A stretch of 64,000 nt of DNA from Nitratireductor kimnyeongensis (GTDB lineage Bacteria > Pseudomonadota > Alphaproteobacteria > Rhizobiales > Rhizobiaceae). Position numbers and translations under genes: made by a program. This document shows positions 16,350 through 27,396 of this stretch, one piece after another. Below the pieces are notes generated by a model. The model searched no databases. It was not told the DNA's origin and saw only the letters and a program-made list of their open reading frames with translations. The stretch lies in the NCBI RefSeq assembly GCF_019891395.1, contig NZ_CP078143.1:1774001-1838000 (forward strand), read 5' to 3'. The first letter of the stretch is position 1; each line of letters opens with the position of its first letter.

Positions 16350-16381
16350 AAAAAGCCCGGGAGTTACCTCCCGGGCTTTTT
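16350..16381 (-). terminator. Strong terminator of dnaK
   Basis: AAAAAGCCCGGGAG (16350-16363) pairs perfectly with 16368-16381 around a TTAC loop, giving a GC-rich stem with a T5 tail in either direction. It lies 20 bases past the dnaK stop, so dnaK transcripts should mostly end before the acyltransferase and dnaJ. Confidence 0.9.
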
Positions 16382-16401
16382 CAATCGATCTGTCAAACTG
16401 C

Positions 16402-18315
<1,914 letters not shown>

Positions 18316-18436
18316 GTCTTCTCTCCGCTAAGCAGACTGTCAGGACCCATTCCGGCGTTCCAGATGACAGCCCCTGTTCACACGAATTTGCTGCGGCAGC
18401 ATCCCTGGACGAAACGCGCCGAACAGCTTCGAGGCG

Positions 18437-18466
18437 TATATAAGAACGCTATTTTTGCAACGCAAG
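18437..18466 (-). promoter_or_regulatory. Heat-shock-like (RpoH) promoter of dnaK
   Basis: Read leftwards, CTTGCG (18466-18461) is followed after 17 bases by TTATAT inside CTTATATA (18444-18437). This fits the alphaproteobacterial RpoH pattern of CTTG plus a C-Y-T-A-T-N-T type -10. The start would leave a leader of about 110 bases to the dnaK ATG. The remainder of the 350-base gap between dnaK and the cell-wall hydrolase shows no gene. Confidence 0.5.
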
Positions 18467-18667
18467 GCGGGATTTGCCTCGATTTTGATCGAACCCACCC
18501 CATTGCCGGCAGAAGTGCCTCCCAGGGAAGTCTCCCTGACGAGAGGTAAACCTTCCTATCCGGATTTGAAGCAAAGCCAATTTGTTTTCGCGCATAGGTT
18601 GTGAGAACGATCTGCTGCAGGGGCCCATACGGGTGGTGATGCCGAAATGGTATTCACAGGAGTGGCA

Positions 18668-19291
18668 ATGTTTGCAGAAAGTCTTTTGTTCGGGGGATTG
18701 TACGTTTCATCTCTGCTCCAGTCGATCCCGGCCTGGGAACCTGAGACGATTTTTCCCTCCACTTTCAGAACGATAACAGAGCTTTTGGGCGAGGAGTCTC
18801 GTCCGCATCGATATTCCACGTTCAATCCGATGCTGCCGTCCTTTATCAGGGAGGCCGAGATGACCTGCCTTTCAGCAGCAGTCTATCACGAGGCGCGCGG
18901 CGAGCCCGTAGACGGCCAGAAGGCGGTTGCGATGGTCATTGTAAACCGCGTTCGCTCCGCATCGTACCCCAGCACCATTTGTGGCGTCGTGTTTCAGAAC
19001 GCGCACAGGCCCTATCGCTGCCAGTTCTCCTTTACATGCACCGGTGTGGCTGTTCTTCCAAAGGAAGAAAAACCCTGGCGGCGCGCCCGGGAGGTTGCCG
19101 CTTCCATGCAGAATTGCCTCTCTGACTGCACAAGGGAAGCGGCTTCGGTCGATGGCGATCTGCAGGCCTTCGGCGCGGCTACGCACTACCACGCCAGCTA
19201 TGTTCGTCCGAGGTGGGCGCGGCGTCTGCAAAAGCTTGGGCGCATAGGCCGGCACATCTTCTTCGCCAGAAAGACCGGAGGGCCGGTTTGA
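18668..19291 (+). CDS. SleB/CwlJ-type cell wall hydrolase
   Basis: The 207-residue product (start ATG 18668, with AGGAG six bases upstream) has a hydrophobic N-terminal segment (LLFGGLYVSSLLQSI) and then a Hydrolase_2 domain. Its hallmark is CLSAAVYHEARGEPVDGQKA (catalytic Glu in YHEAR-GE), followed by VAMVIVNRVRSASYPSTICG and a C-terminal GAATHYHASYVRPRW. The family cleaves peptidoglycan (lytic transglycosylase or amidase activity); in Rhizobiales many copies exist and act in the periplasm. A longer start at 18647 lacks a ribosome binding site. Confidence 0.9.
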   Translation: MFAESLLFGGLYVSSLLQSIPAWEPETIFPSTFRTITELLGEESRPHRYSTFNPMLPSFIREAEMTCLSAAVYHEARGEPVDGQKAVAMVIVNRVRSASYPSTICGVVFQNAHRPYRCQFSFTCTGVAVLPKEEKPWRRAREVAASMQNCLSDCTREAASVDGDLQAFGAATHYHASYVRPRWARRLQKLGRIGRHIFFARKTGGPV

Positions 19292-19305
19292 GCTGACCTT
19301 GATCC

Positions 19306-20295
19306 TTAAACGACCTCCCAGCCATCATGCGCGCCAGCACGGAAGATCGCATCGACCAGCTTCTGGTTCTTGACTGAGTCTTCAAGTGTGAAGACCGTTG
19401 CCTCCGCGCTGCCCTGGGCCGCTCGCACGATCGCCTCCGCCTGCAAGCGATATTGGCGCGCGCGTGGGAAACGGAAGATGTTGGCGCTGTTGTGGTCGGC
19501 GCTGAAGACCGTCAGGCGCGTGTCGCCATAGTCCGGGGTGTTGAAGGGCGCGTTGACCTCGATGAAGCCCCTGTCGCCGTGGAACACCATGCTCTGCCGC
19601 AGCGCCATCTGCGTCGACACATAGAAGCTGAGTTCGAAGGAGCCGAAATCGGCCTTGACGCTTGAATAGATGTCGGTGCCGAAGGTGGGGTCGCGCTCCA
19701 CAACCGCCTGCACGCGCCCTGGCTCCAGCCCGGTGGCAAAGCGCGTCGTCACCGTGGGATAGACGCCGATATCCGGCAGGCCGCCGCCGCCAAGCTCCGG
19801 CTTGTTGCGCATGTTGTCGGGATCGACATTGTGGTAGCAGAACACGCCCTGCACATGCCGCAAGCGCCCGATGGCGCCTTCGGCGATCAGGTCGCGCACC
19901 TTGCGCCATTGCGGGTGATAGGTGACCATGAAGGCTTCTGACACCACCACATTGTTGCGGTCGCGCGCTTCGATCACGCGGGCAATCTCCTTGGCGTCGA
20001 GCGCCAGAGGCTTTTCCACCAGAACGTGCTTTCCGGCGTCTGCCGCTTTGATGGCAAAGGCCACGTGATCGGAGGTGGGCAGCGGAATGTAAACGCCGTC
20101 GACCTCGGGCGAGGCGAGGAGTGCATCGTAGGAAGAAAACACGTGGGGGATGCCGAAGCGGTCCGCCACGGCCTGCGCCTTCGAGGAATCGCGGCTGGCG
20201 ATAGCCGTGACGACTCCATTTTCCGAATCCTGAATCTGCGGAATCACCTGCTCGCGGCCAATCCTGGCCGTCGAAAGAACGCCCCAACGGAACAT
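19306..20295 (-). CDS. Gfo/Idh/MocA family NAD(P)-dependent oxidoreductase
   Basis: The 329-residue protein starts [20 protein letters not shown] (Rossmann fold). It has the diagnostic [14 protein letters not shown] (catalytic Lys-Pro) at about 90-103, then [19 protein letters not shown] and a C-terminal GFO_IDH_MocA sheet domain. Members oxidise sugars, inositols or related polyols; the substrate is not clear. AGGAGG lies eight bases before the ATG. A perfect eight-base palindrome lies 48 bases upstream of the start codon and may be its operator. Confidence 0.92.
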   Translation of the reverse strand: MFRWGVLSTARIGREQVIPQIQDSENGVVTAIASRDSSKAQAVADRFGIPHVFSSYDALLASPEVDGVYIPLPTSDHVAFAIKAADAGKHVLVEKPLALDAKEIARVIEARDRNNVVVSEAFMVTYHPQWRKVRDLIAEGAIGRLRHVQGVFCYHNVDPDNMRNKPELGGGGLPDIGVYPTVTTRFATGLEPGRVQAVVERDPTFGTDIYSSVKADFGSFELSFYVSTQMALRQSMVFHGDRGFIEVNAPFNTPDYGDTRLTVFSADHNSANIFRFPRARQYRLQAEAIVRAAQGSAEATVFTLEDSVKNQKLVDAIFRAGAHDGWEVV

Positions 20296-20342
20296 GCACT
20301 TTCCTCCTGTTTTGCGCAGGCAAACACATAAAGCATTTTGCA

Positions 20343-20362
20343 GTCAGGTGGAATCACCTGAC
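20343..20362. promoter_or_regulatory. Palindrome in the MocA-rhuM intergenic region
   Basis: GTCAGGTG-GAAT-CACCTGAC is a perfect eight-base inverted repeat in the 216-base region between two divergent genes. There is no T run on either side, so an operator is more likely than a terminator. Confidence 0.45.
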
Positions 20363-20511
20363 GTCCGCACAAATGCCGGAACAGAGGGAAGGATTGAGCG
20401 GAGCAGCGCTTCTATGAAACGGTGATCCGCTCTATGCCGGGGATTGAAAACCGGCAAGGTTTCGCGCGCTATTTTGTTCTGCTAATGTTCTGAAAACCCC
20501 TGGAGAGGCGC

Positions 20512-21531
20512 ATGACAGCGGATGAACCCGTCCATCTCGTGGAAGATGCAGAAACTGGAGACCGGTTTCTGATCTACGATGGTGAAAAGGGCCTGCGGCT
20601 CGACATTCGCTATGAGGGCGAAACGCTCTGGATGACGCAGGAACAGATTGCGCGGCTTTTCGGGCGTGATATCTCGGTTATATCCCGGCACATTTCGAAT
20701 GTGATCGCCGAGGGGGAACTGGAGCAGGAGAGCAATTTGCAAAAAATGCAAATTGCTCGGTCGACGAAACCAGTCACGCTCTACAGCCTCGACATGATCA
20801 TTTCGGTTGGCTACCGCGTCTCCTCCGCGCAAGCGACCCTTTTCCGGCGCTGGGCAACCGGGATTCTGGTTCAGTTTGCGCGCAGCGGCTTTGTGGTGGA
20901 TTCAGCGCGCCTCAAGCAGGAGCGCGACCGCATCGCCGAATTGCGGGAGATCATCCGCGACATTCGCTCTGATGAGGCCAATGTCTATCGTGAACTGCAA
21001 GCCATCTGCGCTCTCTGCCAGGACTATGACGGCAGCACCGCCAGGGCGCAGAGCTTCTTCCAGAAAACGCAGGCCAAGCTGATCCATGCGGTTGTTTCGC
21101 AGACACCCTCGGAAGTGGTGATGGCACGCGCTGATCATCGCCTCGAGAATATGGGGCTGCAAAGCTGGCCCGGCGACACGATCCGCAAGCGGGACGTGAC
21201 TGTCTCAAAGAATTACCTCGCCGAGGCCGAAATCAGCGAGCTCAACCGCCTGACCACCATTCTCCTCGATATTTTCGATGATCAGGCCAAGGTGGGCCGA
21301 TTGGTTGTCATGGAGGATGCAATGCGGCTTCTCGACCAGCAGCTCGCAAACCTTGGCCGGGCCGTCCTGCGATCGGGTGGCAGTGTGAGCGCGGACGCTG
21401 CAAAGGATCATGCGCGCGCGGAATTCGAGCGGTTCTCCGAACAGCAAAAGATCGAGCGCCACAAAAAAGCGGACGAGCACATCGCTGCGCTCGTCCGCGA
21501 AGAGAAACGGCTTCCGAAAGGGCGCCGCTGA
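20512..21531 (+). CDS. RhuM family protein
   Basis: The 339-residue protein has the RhuM layout: an N-terminal segment GETLWMTQEQIARLFGRDIS predicted to be an HTH-like helix pair, VISRHISNVIAEGEL, then NLQKMQIARSTKPVTLYSLD and MIISVGYRVSSAQATLFRRW. A helical middle follows, then a C-terminal D-Q-A-K-x-G-R-L-V-x-M-x-D-A block. rhuM was first described on a Salmonella pathogenicity island. Homologues are scattered on islands and mobile DNA and are suspected to be toxin or defence components, but no biochemical role is established. GGAGAGG lies before the ATG. It converges on pheT with only six bases between the stops, with no mobile genes beside it. Confidence 0.85.
   Translation: MTADEPVHLVEDAETGDRFLIYDGEKGLRLDIRYEGETLWMTQEQIARLFGRDISVISRHISNVIAEGELEQESNLQKMQIARSTKPVTLYSLDMIISVGYRVSSAQATLFRRWATGILVQFARSGFVVDSARLKQERDRIAELREIIRDIRSDEANVYRELQAICALCQDYDGSTARAQSFFQKTQAKLIHAVVSQTPSEVVMARADHRLENMGLQSWPGDTIRKRDVTVSKNYLAEAEISELNRLTTILLDIFDDQAKVGRLVVMEDAMRLLDQQLANLGRAVLRSGGSVSADAAKDHARAEFERFSEQQKIERHKKADEHIAALVREEKRLPKGRR
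20730..20758 (+). repeat. Perfect 12-base inverted repeat inside rhuM
   Basis: GAGCAATTTGCA (20730-20741) and TGCAAATTGCTC (20747-20758) are perfectly complementary around a five-A loop, inside codons for ESNLQKMQIARS. The AT-rich arms stand out from the surrounding GC-rich sequence. It could be a coding coincidence, a protein-binding site or an mRNA hairpin. Confidence 0.6.
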
Positions 21532-21537
21532 ACGAAC

Positions 21538-23943
21538 CTACCCCCGCAGCGTGCCGCCGGTCTGCTTGCCGACATTGGCGACGACGCGGCCGGCGATGGC
21601 TTCAAGCTCTTCATCCGTCAGCGTCTTTTCGCGCGGCTGGATCGAGACTTCGATGGCGACGGACTTCTTGTCTTCACCGAGCGAGGGGCCTTCGAAAATG
21701 TCGAACACGCGCACACCGGTGACAAGCTTCTTGTCGGCCGCTGCTGCCGCGCGCTCGATGGTTGCAGCTTCCACAGCCTTATCGACAACGAACGCAAAGT
21801 CGCGGCGCACGAGCTGGAAGGGCGAAAGCTCGAGACGCGGCTTGGTGCGTGTTGCCTTGGCCTTCGGCTCCGGGATCGCGTCGAGAAAAACCTCGAAACC
21901 GCAGATCGGACCGGAAGCATCCAGCGCTTCCAGCGTGCGGGGGTGAATTTCGCCGAATGTGGCGAGCACGATTTTCGGCCCAAGACGGATCGTTCCCGAG
22001 CGGCCGGGGTGATACCATGCGGGGGCCTCCGCCACGATCTGCAGCTTGTCCACCGGCGCACCGGCCGCCTCAAGAGCTGCCAGCGCATCGGCCTTGGCAT
22101 CGAACACGCCGACAGAGGTGCTGTTGCCCGACCAGTGGCGCCCGGCACCGTCCATCACCGCAGTGCCTCGGCGAATGCCGCCGGCCACACGGCGCTGGCC
22201 TTCATAGCTGTCATTCTCATAGGTGCTCGACACCTCGAACAGCGCCACATCGCCATAGCCGCGCGCGGCGTTGCGCTGGGCGGCTGCGATGAGGCCCGGG
22301 AGAAGCGAGGGGCGCATGTCCGACATGGAGGCGGCAATGGGGTTGGACAGCCTTAGCGACGCATCGCCACCGCCGAACAGCTTTGCCTGCGCCTCGTCGA
22401 TGAAGGTCCAGGTGACCGCCTCCAACATGCCGCGCACGGCCAGCGCGCGGCGCGCCTGGCGGGTGCGATTTTGCAGAACGGTGAGGATCTGGCCATTGAC
22501 CGCGCCATGGGAGGGCAGGGGCGCGGGCGCGATTTCGTTCACGCCGTGAATGCGCATCACCTCTTCCACCAGATCGGCCTTGCCGTCGATGTCCGGACGC
22601 CAGGGCGGCACAGACACAACCAGCACATCGCCATCGCCGGTGGAGGAGAAACCAAGGCGGTTGAGAATGTCTTTGCTCTCAGTGCCTGAAACCTCAAGGC
22701 CGGTCAGGCGCTTCACCTCGCTCACCGGGAAGGTGATGCTGCGGGGCTCATAGCCTTTGTATCCGACAATGCGGCTTTCCGTCGGCTCGCCGCCGCACAG
22801 GTCGAGAACGAGCTGCGTGGCAAGCTCCAGGCCGGGTTCCATCATCTCCGGGTCGACGCCACGCTCGAAGCGATAGCGCGCATCGGTGATGATGCCGAGA
22901 TCGCGGCCCGTGCGGGCAATGTTCATCGCGTCCCACAGGGCGGATTCGATCAGCACATCCGTGGTGTTCTCATCGCAGCCCGAATGCTCCCCGCCCATGA
23001 TGCCGGCGATGGATTCAACGCCGTTTTCGTCGGCGATGACGCACATTTCCGGCGTCAGCTTGTATTCGCGCTCGTCGAGCGCCAGCACGGTCTCGCCGTC
23101 CCTCGCGCGGCGCACGGAGAGATTGCCTTTCACCTTCGCCGCATCAAACACATGCAGCGGGCGCCCACGGTCGAAGGTCATGTAATTGGTGATGTCGACC
23201 AGCGCGTTGATGGGACGCAGGCCGATGGCCGTCAGGCGCTGCTGCATCCATTTGGGCGAGGAACCGTTCTTCACGCCGCGCACGAGCCGCAGCGCGAAAC
23301 CGGGGCAAAGCTCCGGCGCTTCGATGGTCAGGTCGACAGGGCAGGCACCCTTTCCCGCCACCGCGGCGATGGGTGCGTCCTTCAGCGTGCCAAGGCCCGC
23401 CGCTGCCAGATCGCGCGCAATGCCATGGACGCTGGTGCAGTCCGGCCGGTTCGGCGTCAGGCCGATCTCGATCACCGGATCGTCGAGCTTCGCCCAGCTT
23501 GCGAATGACGTGCCCACGGGCGCGCCTTCGGGCAGGTCGATAATGCCGTCATGCTCGTCCGACATCTGCAATTCGCGTTCCGAGCACATCATGCCATGGC
23601 TTTCCACGCCGCGGATCTTGCCGACCGAGAGTGTGACGTCGATGCCGGGCACATAGGTTCCGGGCGCGGCAAAGGCACCGACGAGACCGGCCCGCGCATT
23701 GGGCGCACCGCACACCACCTGAACCGGCTTGCCGTCGCCCGTGTCGACGGAGAGCACACGCAGCCGGTCGGCATCGGGATGCTGCTCGGCGGTCAGAACC
23801 TTGGCGATCACGAAGGGTTTCAGCGATGCCTTGTCGTCCACCTCTTCGACCTCGAGGCCGATCATGGTGAGCTTTTCGACAATCTCGTCGAGCGTGGCGT
23901 CAGTCTCAAGGTGCTCCTTGAGCCAGGAGAGCGTGAATTTCAT
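21538..23943 (-). CDS. pheT: Phenylalanyl-tRNA synthetase beta chain
   Basis: The 801-residue protein is full length. It has an N-terminal [20 protein letters not shown], the tRNA-binding domain ([21 protein letters not shown]), the B3/B4 editing-domain region ([20 protein letters not shown]), a B5 domain, the class II-like core ([20 protein letters not shown]) and a C-terminal ferredoxin-fold anticodon-binding domain. It pairs with PheS in an alpha2-beta2 enzyme. Its start codon overlaps the stop of an unrecognised 178-residue gene (ATGA), an unusual arrangement because pheS and pheT are normally adjacent. Confidence 0.98.
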   Translation of the reverse strand: MKFTLSWLKEHLETDATLDEIVEKLTMIGLEVEEVDDKASLKPFVIAKVLTAEQHPDADRLRVLSVDTGDGKPVQVVCGAPNARAGLVGAFAAPGTYVPGIDVTLSVGKIRGVESHGMMCSERELQMSDEHDGIIDLPEGAPVGTSFASWAKLDDPVIEIGLTPNRPDCTSVHGIARDLAAAGLGTLKDAPIAAVAGKGACPVDLTIEAPELCPGFALRLVRGVKNGSSPKWMQQRLTAIGLRPINALVDITNYMTFDRGRPLHVFDAAKVKGNLSVRRARDGETVLALDEREYKLTPEMCVIADENGVESIAGIMGGEHSGCDENTTDVLIESALWDAMNIARTGRDLGIITDARYRFERGVDPEMMEPGLELATQLVLDLCGGEPTESRIVGYKGYEPRSITFPVSEVKRLTGLEVSGTESKDILNRLGFSSTGDGDVLVVSVPPWRPDIDGKADLVEEVMRIHGVNEIAPAPLPSHGAVNGQILTVLQNRTRQARRALAVRGMLEAVTWTFIDEAQAKLFGGGDASLRLSNPIAASMSDMRPSLLPGLIAAAQRNAARGYGDVALFEVSSTYENDSYEGQRRVAGGIRRGTAVMDGAGRHWSGNSTSVGVFDAKADALAALEAAGAPVDKLQIVAEAPAWYHPGRSGTIRLGPKIVLATFGEIHPRTLEALDASGPICGFEVFLDAIPEPKAKATRTKPRLELSPFQLVRRDFAFVVDKAVEAATIERAAAAADKKLVTGVRVFDIFEGPSLGEDKKSVAIEVSIQPREKTLTDEELEAIAGRVVANVGKQTGGTLRG

Positions 23944-24476
23944 TGGGGCGCACCCTTATCTTCGGAGTCTTCCGTAATTGTCATGTTATCGGACCAGAGA
24001 TAGCCCTTTTCACCGGTGCCATCGCCGACCCATTCGCGCTTGCGGTCGTCTGCCTCAACGATAAATTCAATGCCGGTATTGTGCTTACCCATGAATTCCC
24101 GATCAGTGAGCTCGTATCCGACAATTTTCCCTTGCCTATACGATGGCTCGTTGCGCGATTCATGAAGCGCTAAGTATGCACCGTGACGTATGCTGTCGAT
24201 CACACGATGTTCTGCCACCACCCAAGACTTCGATCGAAATCTGTTCGGCGCATCGACCGTGACTCCCCGTTCATCCGCGCAAACGAAATGATAACCCGCT
24301 ACATAACCCTTGTTGACCGAACCAACACGGCGCGTTCTCTTTGGTGAACGCTTCTCAAGCTCAATACTACATAACTCAGCGATATCTTCCCTACGTAGAC
24401 GTTCAGCGTTGGCCAACAGCGTCCGAATATCCTCGGACGACATAGATGCTATCTTCTCGGGACTATAATTCGGCAT
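23940..24476 (-). CDS. Unrecognised 178-aa protein lodged between pheS and pheT
   Basis: The product is charged and soluble: a helical N-terminus ([20 protein letters not shown]), then a segment [60 protein letters not shown] and a final [16 protein letters not shown]. The alternating strands with conserved-looking Trp, Tyr and Gly could form a small beta barrel of the PUA/EVE type, but that is a guess. GAGGAGGT precedes the ATG. It starts 24 bases after pheS and its stop overlaps the pheT ATG by four bases, so pheT translation is coupled to it. Its DNA is visibly more AT-rich than pheS and pheT, which suggests horizontal insertion into the operon without breaking it. Confidence 0.8.
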   Translation of the reverse strand: MPNYSPEKIASMSSEDIRTLLANAERLRREDIAELCSIELEKRSPKRTRRVGSVNKGYVAGYHFVCADERGVTVDAPNRFRSKSWVVAEHRVIDSIRHGAYLALHESRNEPSYRQGKIVGYELTDREFMGKHNTGIEFIVEADDRKREWVGDGTGEKGYLWSDNMTITEDSEDKGAPQ

Positions 24477-24500
24477 CTGCCCGTTACCTCCTCACCCTAA

Positions 24501-25586
24501 TTAACTGCTCAATCCGCCGAACAGCGTCGGCAGGTCCAGCGGGCGGAAGCCGTAATGCTCGATCCAGCGCACATCGGCGTCGAAATAGTCGCGAAGGTCC
24601 GGCATGCCGTATTTCAGCGTGGCGATGCGGTCGATGCCCATGCCCCAGGCAAAGCCCTGATACTCGTCGGGATCGAGATTGCAGGCGCGCAGCACATTTG
24701 GGTGCACCATGCCGCAGCCGAGGATTTCCATCCAGTCATCGCCCTCGCCAAAGCGCACTTCGCCGGGCTGCGAGCGGTCGCACTGGATGTCTACTTCCAG
24801 GCTCGGCTCGGTGAAGGGGAAGAAGGACGGACGGAAGCGCATGTTGAGCTGCGGCACTTCGAAGAACGTCTTGCAGAACTCCTGCAGGACCCACTTCATG
24901 TTGGCGACATTGGCTGTCTTGTCGATCACCAGCCCTTCGAGCTGGTGGAACATGGGCGAGTGGGTCGCGTCCGAATCCTGCCGGTAGGTCTTGCCGGGAA
25001 TGACGATGCGGATCGGCGGTTCCTGCGTCTCCATCGTGTGGATCTGCACCGGCGAGGTGTGCGTGCGCAGAAGCTTGCGCTCACCCTTCTCATCCGGCGG
25101 GAAGAAGAAGGTGTCGTGCATCTCGCGGGCCGGGTGGCCTTCAGGGAAGTTCAGCGCCGTGAAATTGTAATAGTCGGTTTCGATGTCCGGCCCTTCGGCG
25201 ATGGAAAAACCCATATCGGCGAAGATTGCCGTGATCTCGTCGATCACCTGGCTGATCGGATGAATGCGGCCGCGCTCGGCGGGCGGGCGGCGCACGGGCA
25301 GGGTGACATCCACCTTCTCGCTTTCCAGCCTTGCGTCGATAGCAGCGTTGCGCAATGCGTCGCGCCGTGCCGTGAGGGCTTCGGTGACGCGCGCCTTCAG
25401 CCCGTTGATGGCGGGGCCCATCACCTGCCGCTCATCGGGAGACATGGAGCCGAGCGTCTTCAGCATCTGCGAGACCGAGCCCTTCTTGCCGAGCGTGGCG
25501 ACGCGCACGGCGTCGATCTCCTGCTCGTCAGCGGCAGCTTCGATCTGCCCGGCGATGGTCTTTTCCAGTTCCTCGAGTTCGCTCAT
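24501..25586 (-). CDS. pheS: Phenylalanyl-tRNA synthetase alpha chain
   Basis: The 361-residue class II synthetase has an N-terminal coiled coil ([20 protein letters not shown]), motif 1 region [20 protein letters not shown], motif 2 region [20 protein letters not shown] with [12 protein letters not shown], and motif 3 [20 protein letters not shown]. It forms the catalytic half of PheRS. The start overlaps the stop of the kinase-fold gene (ATGA at 25583-25586). Confidence 0.98.
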   Translation of the reverse strand: MSELEELEKTIAGQIEAAADEQEIDAVRVATLGKKGSVSQMLKTLGSMSPDERQVMGPAINGLKARVTEALTARRDALRNAAIDARLESEKVDVTLPVRRPPAERGRIHPISQVIDEITAIFADMGFSIAEGPDIETDYYNFTALNFPEGHPAREMHDTFFFPPDEKGERKLLRTHTSPVQIHTMETQEPPIRIVIPGKTYRQDSDATHSPMFHQLEGLVIDKTANVANMKWVLQEFCKTFFEVPQLNMRFRPSFFPFTEPSLEVDIQCDRSQPGEVRFGEGDDWMEILGCGMVHPNVLRACNLDPDEYQGFAWGMGIDRIATLKYGMPDLRDYFDADVRWIEHYGFRPLDLPTLFGGLSS

Positions 25587-26479
25587 GCCTCGTAGCCCCT
25601 TTTGGGTTTGATGTCGTTCTGGCTCTGTGTGGCGGGCGTGGCCGTGTTCTCGCCGAGAGCCGTTTTCAAAAACCGTGTTGCTTTCAACACGCGCTTGCCG
25701 TCGCTGCCAAGCCCCCAGTGCTCGATTGCTCCGAGAAGGGGGATGAGCGGCGTAAAAAAGCGGATGATGCGACGCAATTCATCGGCCACGTGCCGAGGCG
25801 GCTCGACAAAATAGGCATCGAACGCCTTTTGCGGCGTATCAGCCAGTTTCGACTGCATGCAGATCTGCAGGAAAAGAAGCCACACATCGCGCGCCTGCGC
25901 TATAGCGAGAGGCATCGCGGCTTCAGGCTCTTCTTCGAAGTCCACAAAACCCCAGCGGCCATCATTGGTGATGAACATGTCGCGCGGGTGCGGCCTGCCG
26001 TGGCACAGGCCAAGGCTATGTGCCTTACGCAAAGCGTCTGCCGCCTGCACCAGAAGACCCTCATGGGCATCATGCTCGCCATGGCGCGCCAGCATGTCGA
26101 GCTCGCTCTGGGCGATGGGCGCGACATTCGACAGGACCAGAACCCGGTCGTTGCGGAAAAGCAGCTTCGCCGTCGGGAGCCCCGCCTCGCGGAAGGCATC
26201 GAGCTTGCGCACTTCGCGCTCAATGGCGGTTGCCGTGTTGGTGCCGGGTGAGGCGCGCAGGAAGGCGGCGGGCATCAGCGGCGTCAGTGCCGTATGCAAC
26301 CATTTGGCCGCCGGTTGCCGCTCGACATCATAGCGTTTGATCCAGACGGTATGCCCGTCCAGCACAGTTGACGAAACGCGCTGGCGCTCACCGGTGATGA
26401 GCAGGCGCAGCAGCGCTGCTGTCGCTTCCGGCGAAAGCAGGTCCTTTTCGCTTTTCGTCTTGTCGTGCATGGTCTTCAT
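25583..26479 (-). CDS. Kinase-fold (LPS-kinase/InaA-like) protein with altered catalytic loop
   Basis: About 298 residues. A protein-kinase-like fold is visible: Lys49 in [32 protein letters not shown] at 149-168, and Asp180 in [11 protein letters not shown] (DFG position). In active LPS kinases the loop reads HGDxHPxN. Here it reads HGRPHPRD, so the catalytic Asp and the Mg-binding Asn positions are Arg and Asp. I recall related alphaproteobacterial proteins with the same HGRP box, which would point to a conserved variant rather than decay. It lies between the rplT terminator and pheS and overlaps pheS by four bases. Starts at 26482 (GTG), 26479 or 26470 are possible; none has a strong ribosome binding site. 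Confidence 0.75.
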   Translation of the reverse strand: MKTMHDKTKSEKDLLSPEATAALLRLLITGERQRVSSTVLDGHTVWIKRYDVERQPAAKWLHTALTPLMPAAFLRASPGTNTATAIEREVRKLDAFREAGLPTAKLLFRNDRVLVLSNVAPIAQSELDMLARHGEHDAHEGLLVQAADALRKAHSLGLCHGRPHPRDMFITNDGRWGFVDFEEEPEAAMPLAIAQARDVWLLFLQICMQSKLADTPQKAFDAYFVEPPRHVADELRRIIRFFTPLIPLLGAIEHWGLGSDGKRVLKATRFLKTALGENTATPATQSQNDIKPKRGYEA

Positions 26480-26490
26480 CACAAAGAAAA

Positions 26491-26519
26491 AACCCGCGCC
26501 AGCCCTGCCAGCGCGGGTT
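26491..26519 (-). terminator. Terminator of rpmI-rplT
   Basis: AACCCGCGC (26491-26499) pairs with GCGCGGGTT (26511-26519) around an 11-base loop and, leftwards, is followed by a T6 run. It lies about 40 bases after rplT and directly before the kinase-fold gene. Confidence 0.85.
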
Positions 26520-26557
26520 TCCCGAACTAAACCTGATTGCTTCGGGAAGCGCCAGCC

Positions 26558-26959
26558 TTAAGCTACAGCGCTTTCAAAAGCATTCGGGGTGGTGTCCTTG
26601 AGGTACACGAGCGCTTCCTTGGACTTCTTCACCAGAGCGGCGAAGGCCTGCGGCTCATGCACGGCCATATCAGCCAGCACCTTGCGGTCGATCTCGATGC
26701 CGGCCTTGTTGAGGCCGTCGATGAAGCGGCCATAGGTCAGGCCGTGTTCGCGGGCGCCGGCGTTGATGCGCTGGATCCACAGAGCGCGGAAATTGCGCTT
26801 GCGGGCCTTGCGATCGCGATAGGCGTACTGCAGCGATTTCTCAACCGCCTGCTTGGCGATGCGAATGGTGTTCTTGCGGCGGCCGTAGAAACCCTTTGCG
26901 GCTTTCATGACCTTCTTGTGCTTGGCGTGGGCGGTAACGCCCCTCTTTACGCGTGCCAT
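26558..26959 (-). CDS. rplT: 50S ribosomal protein L20
   Basis: The 133-residue protein is typical L20: [20 protein letters not shown] at the start, [20 protein letters not shown], then [21 protein letters not shown]20 binds 23S rRNA early in large-subunit assembly and in many bacteria autoregulates its operon. It follows rpmI by 37 bases. Confidence 0.99.
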   Translation of the reverse strand: MARVKRGVTAHAKHKKVMKAAKGFYGRRKNTIRIAKQAVEKSLQYAYRDRKARKRNFRALWIQRINAGAREHGLTYGRFIDGLNKAGIEIDRKVLADMAVHEPQAFAALVKKSKEALVYLKDTTPNAFESAVA

Positions 26960-26996
26960 GACATGATCTCCTTAAATCTGTTCCGGGTTCCTGCGA

Positions 26997-27197
26997 TCAC
27001 AGGCCGTAGGGCATGAACTTCTTCACGATCTTCGTATCGGGATCGGAAAGAACCATCGTGCCGCGGGCGTCGCGGATGAACTTGTTGGAACGCTTGATCA
27101 TGCCGTGGCGCTTGCCAGCGGCTGCGACTTTCACCTTGCCGGTGGCGGTTACCTTGAACCGCTTCTTGACAGAAGACTTCGTCTTCATCTTGGGCAT
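26997..27197 (-). CDS. rpmI: 50S ribosomal protein L35
   Basis: The 66-residue protein starts [20 protein letters not shown] and contains the conserved [18 protein letters not shown] and KKFMPYGL end, the standard L35 length and sequence. The ATG at 27197 is chosen because the upstream in-frame codons have no family similarity. It is first in the rpmI-rplT unit; infC, normally adjacent, is separated from it by an ICMT-like gene. Confidence 0.98.
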   Translation of the reverse strand: MPKMKTKSSVKKRFKVTATGKVKVAAAGKRHGMIKRSNKFIRDARGTMVLSDPDTKIVKKFMPYGL

Positions 27198-27396
27198 TTT
27201 GCTTCTCCGTTCTTTCGCCTGCGCCGGTCTGCGGAAAAGCGCGCCAGTTGGCATCAGCTTCCCACAGTGTCGCGCATGCGCATTTCAGCATTAAGGACCG
27301 CCACGGCATGCCCTGCCGGCCGGTCCAGGAACGCGGCCTTATAGCGGTGGCGGGCGGTTTGCGCAACTCCTGATTTGACCGCTTGGCGGCGCCGGC

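Noticed and set aside
19382..20329. Long Arg/Gly-rich frame in the MocA region
   Set aside because: Low-complexity out-of-frame reading of the oxidoreductase gene, same strand.
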